Below, in pieces: positions 1 through 10,918 of a DNA stretch of 64,000 bases. The stretch is from positions 6,269,637 through 6,333,636 of the forward strand of contig JAJEKV010000028.1 of assembly GCA_021234155.1 (NCBI GenBank), read 5' to 3'. The position numbers and the translations under genes are program-made. The stretch is from Isoetes taiwanensis (lineage: Eukaryota; Streptophyta; Lycopodiopsida; Isoetales; Isoetaceae). The number at the start of each line of letters is the position of its first letter. Positions within the stretch are counted from its first letter, which is position 1. The notes under the pieces are model-generated. The model was not told where the DNA came from, ran no database searches, and worked only from the letters and a program-made list of their open reading frames with translations.

Positions 1-183
1 TTTTGATCGATTCGGCTCTATCTAAGCTCAAATTCTTCCTCTCTTCATCAATCTAGTGTTAGAGAGGCAGGGAAAGGGATCGGAAGGGCTTTTGAAGCAG
101 TTCAAGCTGTCCACGGAGCTGCAAGAATGACGACCAAAGATCTTGGTCCCGTGCACGCAATTTCGCGCCTGGTTTTTTTGCTG

Positions 184-312
184 GAAATACCACGTTTTGA
201 CTGGATATACCATTTTTTGGGTCGGATATACCACTCTTTTTTGCCCGGATATACCACTTTTTTTACTGAATATATACCACTTGGCTGATAATGGGTGGCC
301 GGATATATCACA
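184..312. repeat. Degenerate ~22-bp tandem repeat (GGATATACCACTTTTTT)
   Basis: Five to six copies of a core close to GGATATACCAC followed by a T run and a few variable bases recur about every 22 bp (cores near 184, 203, 224, 247, 268 and 301). It is AT-rich and non-coding; the short ORFs crossing it look accidental. It lies about 1 kb upstream of the kinase start, so a regulatory role is possible but unsupported. Confidence 0.7.
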
Positions 313-727
313 TCTTGGACTCTAAATACGGGCGTCCAGCTTTAGGCGCGCGGAGCCCTGTTGACATTCCAGGAATGGCAAGTACATTTCCATTGCTGAA
401 ACATGAAGAACAGTTAGGTGCATTCCAGCTGGCCAGAATGCAAGGTAAAAGCTCAATGTCGGGGTAAAATCTTGACGCCGCTGCTTTTTGGTATGTTAAC
501 ATTCTTGCAAAGGAAATGCGCCACATGGCAAGGCGCAATTGGCGATAAGGCTGGAATGCAACTAACTGTTTTTGACGTTATGTGGAACCGACTGCTGGCG
601 GTAGCCAGTTGCCCCTGCCAGTCCGGAATCCATTCACAGTTACGGTTCCACGACGTCAAGGAAAGGCATACCGAGTAATACAGTTTTCTTTTAGATCTGA
701 AGCTATGACGTCCACGAAGTCGAAGCT

Positions 728-781
728 GAGGCATCCAGAAAAGATATCTTCGGTGAGGCATCCAGAAAATACATCTTTAGC
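728..781. repeat. Two-copy 27-bp tandem repeat
   Basis: A 27-bp unit beginning GAGGCATCCAGAAAA occurs at 728 and again at 755 with a few differences. The surrounding 360-960 stretch is rich in GGAATG/CATTCC and has a related pair of lines near 553 and 948 (GGAATGCAA..AACT followed by TTGACGT). No gene is visible here; it is the upstream region of the SnRK2 gene. Confidence 0.5.
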
Positions 782-1332
782 AAAGCTCCGTTGGCCTTGA
801 ATGGGCTGCCTTCCAGCTGCTCCGTTGAATGAGCTCCCTTCCGGCTGCAACGAACCGGCTACAACAGGTCATGCCAGAATGGTGCAGCTACATTCCATTC
901 TTGGATAGAATGGTTGCCACGCGGCAGTCAGCCATTGGTTCTCAAACCGGAATGCAAACCAACTTTCCTTGACGTGAACCAAAACAAGACATTTTGCAGT
1001 TGTTTTTTTCTTTGGCTTTTATGTTTTTTCCCGCCGTAGAATTCTTACGGGCAGGGGATTTCTCACTCCAAAAAGGTACGCCAGCCCTGCTCCACTTGCA
1101 TGAAAATAGTCACTTGCATCCCACTTGGTCAGTCTTCAAATCCGTTCCTTCTTGCTCAGAATCGCCTTGCTTTCTCTTTTTTCTACAGCCTTATGCAGAG
1201 GGCCTAACCTGGTGGCGAGGAAACAAATCTTATGGTATAATCGGATGTTTGTGGATTTGAGATTAAGTCTGTGTGACCGTGTGTTACTTTGGGTCTTTTT
1301 TGGTAGTCGATCTGGATTCTTCTGTTACGAAT

Positions 1333-3259
1333 ATGGATGTGCCGGGGATGCACGATACCGATCGTTATGAGCTTGTCAAGGATATTGGGTCGGGAAATTT
1401 TGGTGTTGCTAGACTGATGCGGGACAAGAAGACTAGAGAGCTTGTAGCTGTGAAGTATATAGAAAGGGGCGAAAAGGTTCGTTACTTGCTATGGCGTGTT
1501 CGTAACTTACGTAGAGTTAATTTATGTGCTCGGGTTGAACTATACGGCATATCCGTGGCATATCCATCAGTGTCGTGTTTGAACAAAAAATACATGGTTT
1601 TTTTTTTTTGGGGACTTCGCATTTTACTGGGATCGGCTCGGGTGCTGCAGATTGACGAAAATGTGGAAAGGGAGATCATTAACCATCGGTCCCTACGTCA
1701 TCCTAATATTGTCAGATTCAAAGAGGCAAGTTGAATGATCTTTAAAATGCATTTGCCTGGAAATATAGCATGGAGGATAAATGTAGTTGAGTTTTATGTT
1801 CAGTGCAATTTGTGGTCCGTTTTGTGAACATGTTATGTGCTGGAAATTGGTGTGTCTGCTTCAGGTTATGGTGACGCCAACCCACTTAGCCATAGTCATG
1901 GAGTATGCAGCAGGCGGTGAGCTTTTCGAACGAATTTCTAATGTGGGGCATTTCAGTGAAGATGAGGTTTCTCCTGCCTTTCATATAGAAGATTGCTGTG
2001 CTTGCTGGTTCATCTCCTTCATTCAATGGTGTATCTTAGATTGTCTTCATGTGTCAATTGTCTGTGTCTCCAAGCGCTTCAAATGGATTTCCATTCCACA
2101 TTTACTAGTTCTTCCCCTTTGTACCAGGCAAGATTTTTCTTTCAACAACTGATATCTGGGGTCAGCTATTGCCACTCAATGGTATGGCATTCGCCCTCCA
2201 CTTCTACGAAGCTGTGAGTGTCTCTCAACATGGCCTCAATGGAGGATGCTTATATTTAATCTCTGATCCCGCAGGAGATTTGTCATCGAGATTTGAAGTT
2301 GGAAAATGCATTGCTAGATGGAAGCCCTGTTCCTCGGTTAAAAATTTGTGACTTTGGCTATTCAAAGGTAAGCAGCTTCCTACTTTGCAAGTATATTATT
2401 GGATGGTTGGTGTTTATAATGTGCATGTATGCTTGCTGTATGCAGTCTCTACTGCATTCTCAGCCAAAATCACGAGTTGGCACACCAGCATACATAGCAC
2501 CAGAAGTGTTATCTAAGACCGAGTATGATGGTAAGGTATGTGGGGGAATTTTTTTGGATATTCTTATTCAAACAAGTTACTTTTTCCTGTCAATACAAAT
2601 GATCAGTTTCTACAGATTGCAGATGTTTGGTCCTGTAGCGTCACTCTCTACGTCATGCTTGTAGGAGCTTACCCATTTGAAGATCCAGTAGACCCAAATA
2701 ATTTTCGTAAAACTATTGAAGTAGGAAAAGCATTATTGTCAACTTTGATTAATCAGTAATATTTTTCTGATTTTAAATATCAATGTTCTTGCAATGCAGA
2801 GGATATTGAATGTACAATATACTGTTCCAGACAACATACAGATATCTGCTGAAGGACAGAATCTTCTTTCGCACATTTTTGTTGCAAACCCAGCAAGAGT
2901 AAGCATTTGCTTTGCTTTGCAGCATACTCTTTGTAAGCCAAGGAAGATGGATAGCCAACCTCTGCTCTTTATCTCTGCAGCGTATCACCATTCCAGACAT
3001 TATGAAGCATGAATGGTTTTTGAAGGATTTGCCAGCTGATCTCAAGGAAGGTGCTGATATGGGTAATGAGCTTGATGATCCCAACCATCCACCCCAGAAC
3101 TTAGAGGAGATAATGCGCATTATTCAAGAAGCTAGGGTACCTCCTCCAAATACAGGACTTGGCCATTATCTTGATGATGCTGGTTTGGATTTAGATTATA
3201 TGGATAACGATGCAGATGTTGATGTTGACAGCAGTGGCGAATTTCTTTGTGCCTTATGA
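1333..3259 (+). CDS. SnRK2: SnRK2 protein kinase, subclass III (OST1/SnRK2.6-like)
   Basis: Serine/threonine kinase of the ABA and osmotic-stress pathway, acting in cytosol and nucleus downstream of PP2C phosphatases. Nine exons: 1333-1476, 1651-1725, 1865-1966, 2128-2181, 2275-2367, 2446-2535, 2616-2720, 2800-2898, 2981-3259, giving 346 residues, the usual length. Visible: P-loop GSGNFG (19-24), lysine in VAVKY (41), HRDLKLEN (129-136), DFG (151-153), activation-loop serine in QPKS (165), APE (174-176). The C-terminus keeps the SnRK2 box ending LPADL and the acidic patch with VDVDSSGE that binds PP2C in subclass III members. All junctions preserve frame. Intron 2 uses a GC donor (GAG|GCAAGT). 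The residue after the activation-loop serine is Arg, where OST1 has Thr. The start is the first Met before [13 protein letters not shown]. Family assignment is certain; orthology to one paralogue is inferred. Confidence 0.97.
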
Positions 3260-6200
3260 TAGAACTATGCAAGACTTGGGGTCCATTTCATCCAGAAAAT
3301 ATAACTTTTTCAGACTGGGGCATTGTTGCCAGTATCACAGCTGCCCCTGATCATGGCGGCCAACTTTTAGAGGTTTCAACCAACAAAATGTCATATACCA
3401 TGTCAAACTTTCCAAGCTCCAATGTCTTTTCAGCGTCAACTATCCATGTATTGAATCGAAGCTATGGCTGTGTTTTTATAGTGATCGCACGAGATACATG
3501 TTTCTACTAGATAAGGGCATCTAGCGCCCTTGCTTATACAGGCAAAAGGCAAAGTAGATTATCCCATTTAGGTATGGTCTCCTCCCTTGCTTACTTTAAA
3601 GAGCAAAATTTTAAAATACTAATGTCAATTAACCTGCCCGACTAACTGTGGACATAATCCAAGTTTGTGGAAACCTCCCTAATTTTCCTGAGAACCTCCC
3701 CAATTTTCTTGGAACGACTTGGGGAGGTTTTCAATTTGAGAAAATTGGGGAGATTTCACCCAAAGTTGGGGAGGTTTCTATAAAATATCCTAATATTTAT
3801 AAGGGTATTAGGATAAGGGGGGTTTCTCATGCCCTCTCATCCACACCCCATACATGTATGCCCATAGACACCATCTGCTAAAATATCAACAGTGGAAATG
3901 ATGACAGCTCATGGGGGAGGCATGCATGGAGCCATGTTGGGCATGCATGGGGTCATGCACCCCATCTCTCATTCGTCGATCAAGAGGGGGGAGGCGCGTT
4001 GGCAAGCAAGGTTTTAAGAATGTTCATAAATTGGGGCAATTGATCTGAGCCGAACGTAAAAGGGGCATCAATTTGACCCATTGCTTGCATATATAGAGAA
4101 AATTCAATGCGATACTAACATAGCAACTTTTTATTAATGATGGTGTTTATGCCGATGAGATGTAATTAAAAATCGTATTCCCTCATTCGGTTGCACTCAG
4201 AAGACATCGGCCTGTTCATGTGCTTCAGATTCTTCAAGAATTTGCAAAGCAGAGGCCATGCCGCGGAGCTGTCGATTTGTTAGCATGCTGCTCGATCTCT
4301 TTCTTTTCTTACCTCGTTTGTGCCTAATTCTTTGTAATCTTCTGGAGGAGAAGTAAGATTTTGAAAAAATTTCAGTCATCATCATCTTGAAATGGCTATG
4401 AATTGGTCGTTGAAGATTCCTCTGCCTGATGGGATGAACTGAGGAAAACAAAATTGTTGCCTGGAAGTGATGCGGAAGGGTTGAGGCAAATCCAAAACAT
4501 TGTGCCAGGTTAACTATTTTTTTTTTTTTTTCAAATGGGGATTCTATATGTATACAAATTCATTTGATGGATATCTGTATGTGGTGTCCTTTTATTTGGA
4601 ACGCAGCTATGCTGGGGTGCCAGCAATTGAGGGTACAATTATCCATATATTGGTAACCTAAGCAGTTACAGTATGCAAAGAAAAGCAGTGCATCAAATAG
4701 ACATGGTCAGAAGGACTTTCGACATGCTGAGTAGGTAATAATCTTTTGCTATTAGCATGTAAATCTCTAGCAGATGCAATCCAATATCCAGCGTACCATG
4801 TAAGTGGCAAACCTGCCCTGCAGGGGGTAGGAAATTTGCGCATCATTTGCATATTTCATTATTTGATTTCTTGCCTTCCCATTTATCTCCTTTTCTTTTG
4901 GAAGTCTGCTGCCCCACCCTTCACCTTCTCAGGCATCCATTCATGATATTTGCACTATCAATTCTTATACTTTCCACTTAATGGGGCTAAGGATTGGTTT
5001 GTAGAGGATTCGATGGCAAATACAAAGAGTTCGATTTGCATACTCATAATTGTTATACCTGAAGCTGTTTATCATGTTGTGAGAGATAGATGCTAGGTAA
5101 GAGTTTCTGGGGTCTTTCATATTCGATTCATTTTAAAGAAATTGACAAAGCAATCAGAGCCTTTTCTTATTCTGTCATCATACTGTTGTTCATAGGATCC
5201 TACAGAAACTGGATTAATATGATATAATATTTGTCTTCAATGAGATGTAAAACTTCTACAAGGTGATGCAGGCTATTAGGACACACTAGATTGTCTGAAG
5301 TCATTGGAAAAATACTTTTTGCAATTTTTGTAGTCTACGTATAGATCTAGTTAAAAGATTTGTTAATATATTATTTGTGGGCACTAATATATGCTTTATT
5401 CACGTCGCTGTAGGACCTGCCTCTGTGAGTGCCTTTGTGCGGTTCGATCTTTGGTGTAGGCTGCTGCCTACTTCCAGCACTGATTAACTATTGAAGCCTC
5501 ATAATGCATGTGTTGCCTACTGTAGCTTTAGAAATCCTTCTCCATAGCCAAGTAAAGCTATATATTCTACTCAAGAATTTAGGAAAAGTGATTCTAATTG
5601 CTTTTTCTTCCAGGGACATGTTTGAATCAGCATGCTCTTTGTTTACATTTTCATCTTATACGTTTGAAATGTCCATGTGGTCTGCAAACCAAGGTACTCC
5701 CTAGCCCTGCAACTTCCTAATTTTTTTCATATCAATAAACAAGGTTTAAAATGAAACGCACTTATTTAAGAAGTGTGTTCGAAAGATTCCTTTGTAAATT
5801 CTGAAAATTTGAAAAAAGAGACAAAATAGGGAGGAAGATAGATTGTTGAGCACATAGTGTTTAAAATACCCCATAAAAAGTAACATTTTTACAGCTATTT
5901 GACTTCAAAAAGAAGGCAAGAAAAATAATAATGGGTTTGAGATGGAGAACTCTAATTTTGAAGATCCAGCAATTTTTTTTTTTATGAAAATACAAGCAAA
6001 CACAGTATGCATTTTTGCATAGTTAATGCAGATGCTATTAAAGTGAAACTTACAAAAGAAGAAGAAGAACTTATGTAGCAAAAAAAGTTCTAAGTAAACA
6101 TTGTCAAAGACACTGTTCCAAGCTTACATTTGCAGAAATATTACATGAATATATTACATTCCTTTTGTACATAGTTTATAAAAAAATGTAGAGCGATACT

Positions 6201-6520
6201 CGTATAAATGTATACTGACATTTTAAAATTGAAACATGTTTGTATAAATTTATACGAGGGGAGGTGGTTCTTCCCAGTCCACATGACTCTCATCTCCTTT
6301 TAGATCTGTTTCTTGAGAGGCCACAAAGCCAGAGACACCTGCTTTTGATTCTAATCCTATTGGAACAGGCTGTTTGGCAGGCTCGAGCTCTACTGGTTCC
6401 AGATCTACACAGTCTGTGCGAGGGCGTGTTTGCTCTTTTTTTATATCCATGATCACTTAATCAAATTGGTTGTTCAGAAGGGACCCTGATTATGTTCATC
6501 TCAATGCATGCCCCCCACAG
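3260..6520. other. Intergenic, AT-rich; no convincing gene
   Basis: It begins with the kinase 3' UTR. Two small open frames on the minus strand, 4197-4451 (84 aa, with a KKRKRSS basic patch) and 6250-6456 (68 aa, acidic, ending EEPPPLV), could be terminal exons of unseen genes but lack recognisable domains. A hairpin with arms around TCGTATAAATGTATAC lies at about 6198-6258. A foldback element at 3660-3815 is listed separately. Confidence 0.5.
3668..3815. repeat. MITE-like foldback element
   Basis: Inverted arms ACCTCCCCAATTTTCTT (3694-3710) and its near complement GAGAAAATTGGGGAGATTT (3738-3756) can fold. Additional CCTCCC/GGGAGG copies lie on either side, and a second perfect stem ATCCTAATA / TATTAGGAT sits at 3787-3814. 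There is no coding capacity. A similar AAACCTCCCT-containing segment is found near 22725, so this is probably a dispersed non-autonomous element. Exact ends and target duplication are not resolved. Confidence 0.55.
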
Positions 6521-6521
6521 C

Positions 6522-8127
6522 AAATTGGGTGGGCGCCCAATTTGGCCTCAATGGTTTCCACCAATGGATACCTCCTTCAAGAAATGGCCCAACCATTTCT
6601 ACAGCCCCAATTCTCCTTCAAGCAATGACTTTCTACAGCCCAACCATTGCCCAATGAGCAAATTGGGCGGACGCCCAATTTGGTCTCGGCAGGGGCTAGA
6701 TTGCTCCCTTCATAGGAATTTTTGCTCTAGGAAATTTTGCTGGGCCCTTGTTCTAACACTTCATACCGGTGTGTAGGAATTATGGCGCGAACAAAACAGA
6801 CTGCTCGGGTGTGTGGGCCTGCACCGACATTTGCAGAAGCCGTAGCCGAAGCAAGGACGGCTGAAGACAAAGAATTATTTGCTGGCATCACTGTAGTGCC
6901 GCATGAGGTTTTAACTTTAGCTGAGGAATGGACCTAGTGCATGGAGAGAGGGATCCACCCTGGCTTCCAGACGAACCACCTAAAGGACCTTTTATTTTGG
7001 CAAGAAAAAGACACGGAGAATGCACTCAGCGGGAATTCCCGTGGAGACGCCAACGGTTGCAAAGAAGGCGAGGACACCTGATGAAGACTAATCCCATTCA
7101 AGCTGCCCCTAAACTTCTCTTGGGTGGAATGTCGAGGACACCAAGGTCGCTAGAGCTCAGTGCAGAAGAGGGAGAGTCGTCTGAAGAGGAAGCCGGTAAG
7201 TGTAAAGGACAACCTGTAGCTGGTTCGTCCTCCAAGCGACACAAGCGGGCCAATACACCTGAGAGCCCACATGGTTCAGAGAAGGAGTCAGTGTCGCATT
7301 TGAATCCGAAGAACCGGCCATCTATGGGCAGATTGTAAAAGTCACGCCATCTGCGGACGACGTCACAAGAGAGTGGGCATGAGTTGTCTCAGAGTGCCAT
7401 TGTCAGCATCAAGCACAGAGAGAGAATTTACCCTCTCGGAGTGGGCTTCGAGATTGATATCGATGTGTTCAAGATGCACAAAGCCCCGGCAAATATGACA
7501 CGTAGGGTCATCAGTCCAGAGCACTTGGACACTCTATATGAATCATTTATCAGCCATCAGATGCACTCTCCTTGTGCTGATGTCGTACCATTCGACCCAG
7601 AGACCGGACGGGCAATTAAGTGGAAGAAGGCCACAGGCTTAGAAAATGTAGAATTGTGGATTGTGAACGGCAACCATACGATGACAGTTGCTCAACTACT
7701 TGTTACACAAGCTTTGGCATGGTCGCCTGAAAGAAAGCGCTTGGCAGAACTCATATTCATTTTTTATGCCAAAAGGAAATGTCGAGTGCTAGCAGGAAAT
7801 CTCACAGCCATTGAGTACGTTTGGGTGAGCCAAGAGAATAATGATATTACAAAGAAGACTATACATGAAGAAGTTTTCTTTGAAGAAATTCAGCAGCTTC
7901 GAAACCAGTGGGCATTTTACAGAAAGCCGAAGAAGGGCAAATGTGGGCAGTCCCTTGGTGGAGCTTATTCTGTAAGCACACTTCAATCTTTGTTGTTGAT
8001 GCCCAAGCCTGTCCCTTTGAGAAAAATTGGGTGGGCGCCCAATTTGGCACCCATCGAGGGAAATTGGGCGGGCGCCCACTTTGGCACTTCTGGATGGGCC
8101 TTATCTAATGCTTTGTGTGTCTTTTAG
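6522..8127. repeat. GC palindrome family 1, upstream and intronic copies
   Basis: A 22-bp element has arms AAATTGGGCG and CGCCCAATTT around a 2-base centre. Copies lie at 6522-6543 and 6660-6681 (just before the H3-like ORF) and at 8024-8045 and 8061-8082, both inside the intron 7972-8127. A truncated copy is at 8955-8970, inside a second inferred intron. None interrupts an inferred exon. Variants include GGGTGGGCGCCC and GGGCGGACGCCC. Confidence 0.85.
6782..7338 (+). pseudogene. H3-tail-like N-terminal segment of a decayed locus
   Basis: The ATG at 6782 starts a frame whose first nine residues, MARTKQTAR, equal the start of histone H3; it then diverges (VCGPAPTFAEA...) and stops at TAG 6935-6937. 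Downstream the coding signal switches frame: 6928-7338 is open in frame 1, while frame 3 carries a basic stretch (KKKTRR, VAKKARTPDED) and later EEPAIYGQIVKVTPSADD leading toward the ParB-like segment. Acidic/serine stretches (ESSEEEAG) and basic patches suggest a nuclear protein. Several frame changes indicate a pseudogene or unrecognised introns. It is not a histone: the histone fold is absent. Product function is unknown. Confidence 0.5.
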
Positions 8128-8943
8128 GATTGGGTGGTCGTGGCGCTCCAAACACTGAAGAAAGCAACTATGCGTGACTACGACTGCTTTGTTTACCTGG
8201 ATGATGAAACATAGTTCATGTGCACTGAGGTCGCGCAGTTGTTTTATGAAGATCGTTTGAAGGATGAAAAGGGAGAAAGAATTGAAGTGAAAGATAGGCT
8301 AAGGCTTTTTACCAATAACTCTTGTCGCCCATTAAGCATCCTCTAGACCTGCAAAGGCTGATGAAGGAGATCAAGGATGGCACCACATTCCTCAAAGGAG
8401 TCCCTCTTCGCCAAAGTAGACGAATATCTTCTTGGGCCTGTTGAGGAGGGAGGCAACCCGTTTAAGTGTTTCCCGTGAGTCTATTAGGTTTGTGCCTAGA
8501 CGTAGTCAACACGTTAGTCCGCTTCATCGGCTGTGACTTCACATATACAAAGAAATGGGCAATGGAAGACTATCAAAAATTCCTTGACTAGATTAGCACA
8601 ATGACGGACTAGCAGCTTTACTGGATTGCCATATTTATTACGCCGGACTGCCTCAGTGAGTGCCTATCCGCCATGAAGACAATAGACGGTGGTAGCCATG
8701 TTTGGGTTGGTGCCTACCAGGACCCCCCAACCAAAAGTGCTTCTACCTCTAGAGTGCGGGAGCTGTAAAGTCTTGTCTTGCTCATGTATGTTGCAAGAGA
8801 CCTAGCGGCTCCACCAACACTGGATGAACTAAATACTTGCTTTACCAGTTCGGACCATCCTAAGCAATATGCTAAATTTCCCAAGCATTTGCGAGAAAAA
8901 GCGGACGTTGAGAAGAATTTACCAGATATTGAGTGTGCAGCAG
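7339..8943 (+). pseudogene. ParB-like domain protein, middle part, frame-broken
   Basis: The frame open from before 7384 to 7971 encodes a segment resembling the ParB/Srx-type fold: NMTRR, then EHLDTLYESF, then an NGNH motif where ParB-like proteins have a conserved G-x-R/H turn. An intron 7972-8127 (GTAAGC...TTTTAG, phase 0) joins GGAYS to DWVVVALQTLKK. The continuing frame meets TAG at 8212-8214, then frameshifts near 8340 and 8465; from about 8466 to 8943 one frame is readable with TAG at 8589 and 8610 and TAA at 8766. The segment VGAYQDPPT could be a degraded DPPY-type motif. The ParB assignment is by motif only. The gene looks dead, but its introns are still recognisable. Confidence 0.4.
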
Positions 8944-9021
8944 GTATAGATTTCAAATTGGGCGCCCGCCGGATTTTATGACGTATATTATGAATGCTTT
9001 TAACATTTGTTTTGCCTGCAG

Positions 9022-9860
9022 CTTATTGGCTATATCGTCTCTGGTGCGATAAGGGTGCAGCAGGTGGGAAGGAGTTCTTGTGTAGAATCGGTTAGAGTGT
9101 AGGACGTGCACCTACCTAATACAGAAATTGATGATGGAAAGTTGCACAGTCCTAGACTTCTTTTCTGGTGGTGCATTTAGCCGGGCTGCATTGTGCGAGG
9201 GCTATAAAGCATTGTCATTTGAGACAGACGAGAAGCTGCAAATTAAGCTTGTTAAGATATTCGAACAACTCGACGTTATGTTAGACGAGAAAAAATCAAG
9301 AGCTCGAGCATTACAAAAGATAAAAGAAGGCAAGAAGAAGGCTTCTGGATCAAAAAATGTTCCTCCGCCTCAGCTTCCTCCTCCTGAGACACCTTGTCCG
9401 TTCTCCTCTACAACCATACACGAAGTGCAATCCATTCTCAGAATGACCAAGAGCTCGATTCAGAAAGAGCTCAAAAAAGCAGAGGCCCTTGGCTCTCCAT
9501 ATCTACAAGTATTTAGGAGAAGAAAAGATACCATCAACGCACTAGCATGGACCGCGCTGGTGAATACTTAGGATATAATTCAGGGGACCTCAAGATTCAA
9601 AGAACAGGTTGCCAGGGATCCAGAGTCTGTGGTCGTCATGGAAACTCAAGAAGGGGAGTCTGAAGAAGAGTTGAAGGATGGAGAGGAAGAGGTTCCTAAG
9701 ACATTAGACTATCAGCCTGAGGATGAGGTGAATGAGGAACTGGGATCCTAGGATCAGAAGATTTCGTGGACAAGATCAAGGAGGCAGCACAACAACCTCT
9801 TGTATTATCTGAAGAACATGGAGAGGAGCATTCAGGAGAGGTGTCTCCAGACACATGAGA
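9022..9860 (+). pseudogene. Methyltransferase-like motif segment, 3' part of same locus
   Basis: An inferred intron 8951-9021 (donor GTATAG-like, acceptor CTGCAG) leads into AYWLYRLWCDKG and then, after a frame change, the open frame 9128-9571. This begins VLDFFSGG followed by RAALCEGYKALSFETDE, which resembles the AdoMet-binding motif I of DNA methyltransferases (D-x-F-x-G-G, then an acidic residue at the end of strand 2). A lysine-rich coiled segment and a proline stretch follow. A TAG at about 9570 and another near 9750 interrupt an acidic tail (EEEVPKTLDYQPEDEVNEEL). With the ParB-like part upstream this recalls ParB-methyltransferase fusions of phage and mobile DNA. Assignment by motif only. 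Confidence 0.35.
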
Positions 9861-10004
9861 AACCTGTGCTTACATTCCTGGGCAGATTTGAAAACAATAT
9901 AATTAATTTTTATTTATCACTGAGAATTTTTATCCATATTTTCTTGTTTTAAAGTTGCCAAGATTCTTTTGTTGCTGATGCTCTCCACCTTCTCTCCCAA
10001 ACGC

Positions 10005-10396
10005 AAACTGGGTGGCCGCCCAATTTATTCTCAGGAGAGGTGCATACTTCATCTGAAATATAGTTAAGTCTTTCCTTTGCAAGGCAAATTGGGCGGGCGC
10101 CCAATTTTGTTACTGTAGGTGCCAGCAGCTTTAATTCAATGCATTCTTTGACCTCCTTGGGTAATTGGGCGGACGCCCAATTTAAGCCCCATCAAGTGCT
10201 CTAAGACGTGATCAAGGCTTTTCTTTGTAGAGCAAACTGGACGGGCGCCCAATTTCAGCCTCAGATAAGCACTTTGAAGTATGGCTAGCTTTCCTTTGCA
10301 AGGCAAACTGGGCAGGCATCCAATTTTAGCACCAGGAAGGGATATGATAATTGTTTGACTTGGTTTTGGAAGGGAAACTAGGCGGTCGTCCAATTT
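10005..10396. repeat. GC palindrome family 1, tandem array A (6 copies)
   Basis: Cores start at 10005, 10086, 10162, 10234, 10305 and 10375, spaced 81, 76, 72, 71 and 70 bp. Spacers are themselves diverged copies of one sequence (for example TTTCCTTTGCAAGGC before several cores), so this is a degenerate ~70-bp tandem repeat whose palindromic core is better kept than the rest. Core variants carry AAACTGGGC or AAACTAGGC on the left arm while the right arm CGCCCAATTT is mostly constant. Confidence 0.85.
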
Positions 10397-10537
10397 GAAC
10401 CAGAGTCGTTCAGTTTAGAATATAGAAGACAAGTTGGATTAATAGTATATCTCCGAGAATTATGTATTACAAAAGCATATGTGTGCTTGTTGGATACTAA
10501 CACAACCAGATTACAACAAGAGTACAACTACTATCAC

Positions 10538-10830
10538 TCTTCTGAGTCATCATCCCCAGGCGCTCTAGAGATCCTTTCGATCATGAACAATTGATGCTTT
10601 CTATTCCATATAAGATGGATGATAACATCGAAGGGATCAGAATAATGGCGGGCAGGATTGATAGCAACAGTGGTCAGCTAGTCTTCAAGTGCTATACCTC
10701 GCTCACGGCACTGCCAGAGGTCATCATGGTTCATCTTGCAAGTAATGGAATCAAGTTTAGGACCAGAATGTGCCATAGCTAGACGGAGGCCAATGTTGAT
10801 GGACTCGGCAATTTGATGTATATTTATACC
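10538..10830 (-). pseudogene. Unknown ORF fragment ending in acidic tail
   Basis: On the minus strand a frame reads HQIAESINIGLRLAMAHSG, then KMNHDDLWQCRERGIALED, one TAG, then LTTVAINPARHYSDPFD and an acidic end GDDDSEE before a TGA near 10547. The single TAG sits where a CAG is plausible. No family was recognised. It lies between two palindrome arrays and probably belongs to the same mobile locus. The opposite strand also has an open frame (10591-10782), so strand choice is tentative. Confidence 0.25.
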
Positions 10831-10918
10831 CATCAAAATTATTGATGGTATATACATAGAAATTATTGGATATACATACTACGTATGATACTCGTATATA
10901 CCCAATAATGTTGCTGCA

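Noticed and set aside
28-311. Short minus-strand ORFs (YPVKTWYFQQKN-like)
   Set aside because: They are the translation of the GGATATACCAC tandem repeat.
6782-6937. A true histone H3 gene
   Set aside because: Only nine residues match; the next residues, length and fold do not.
8212-9760. Stop-codon recoding or C-to-U/U-to-C editing of the relic
   Set aside because: Frameshifts are also present and nuclear mRNA editing of this kind is not established in plants; decay of methylated CAG is simpler.
10005-10396. CRISPR-like array (regular palindromic repeats with spacers)
   Set aside because: The DNA is plant nuclear, spacers are diverged copies of one sequence rather than unique, and no cas genes exist. 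It is a tandem repeat with a conserved palindromic core.
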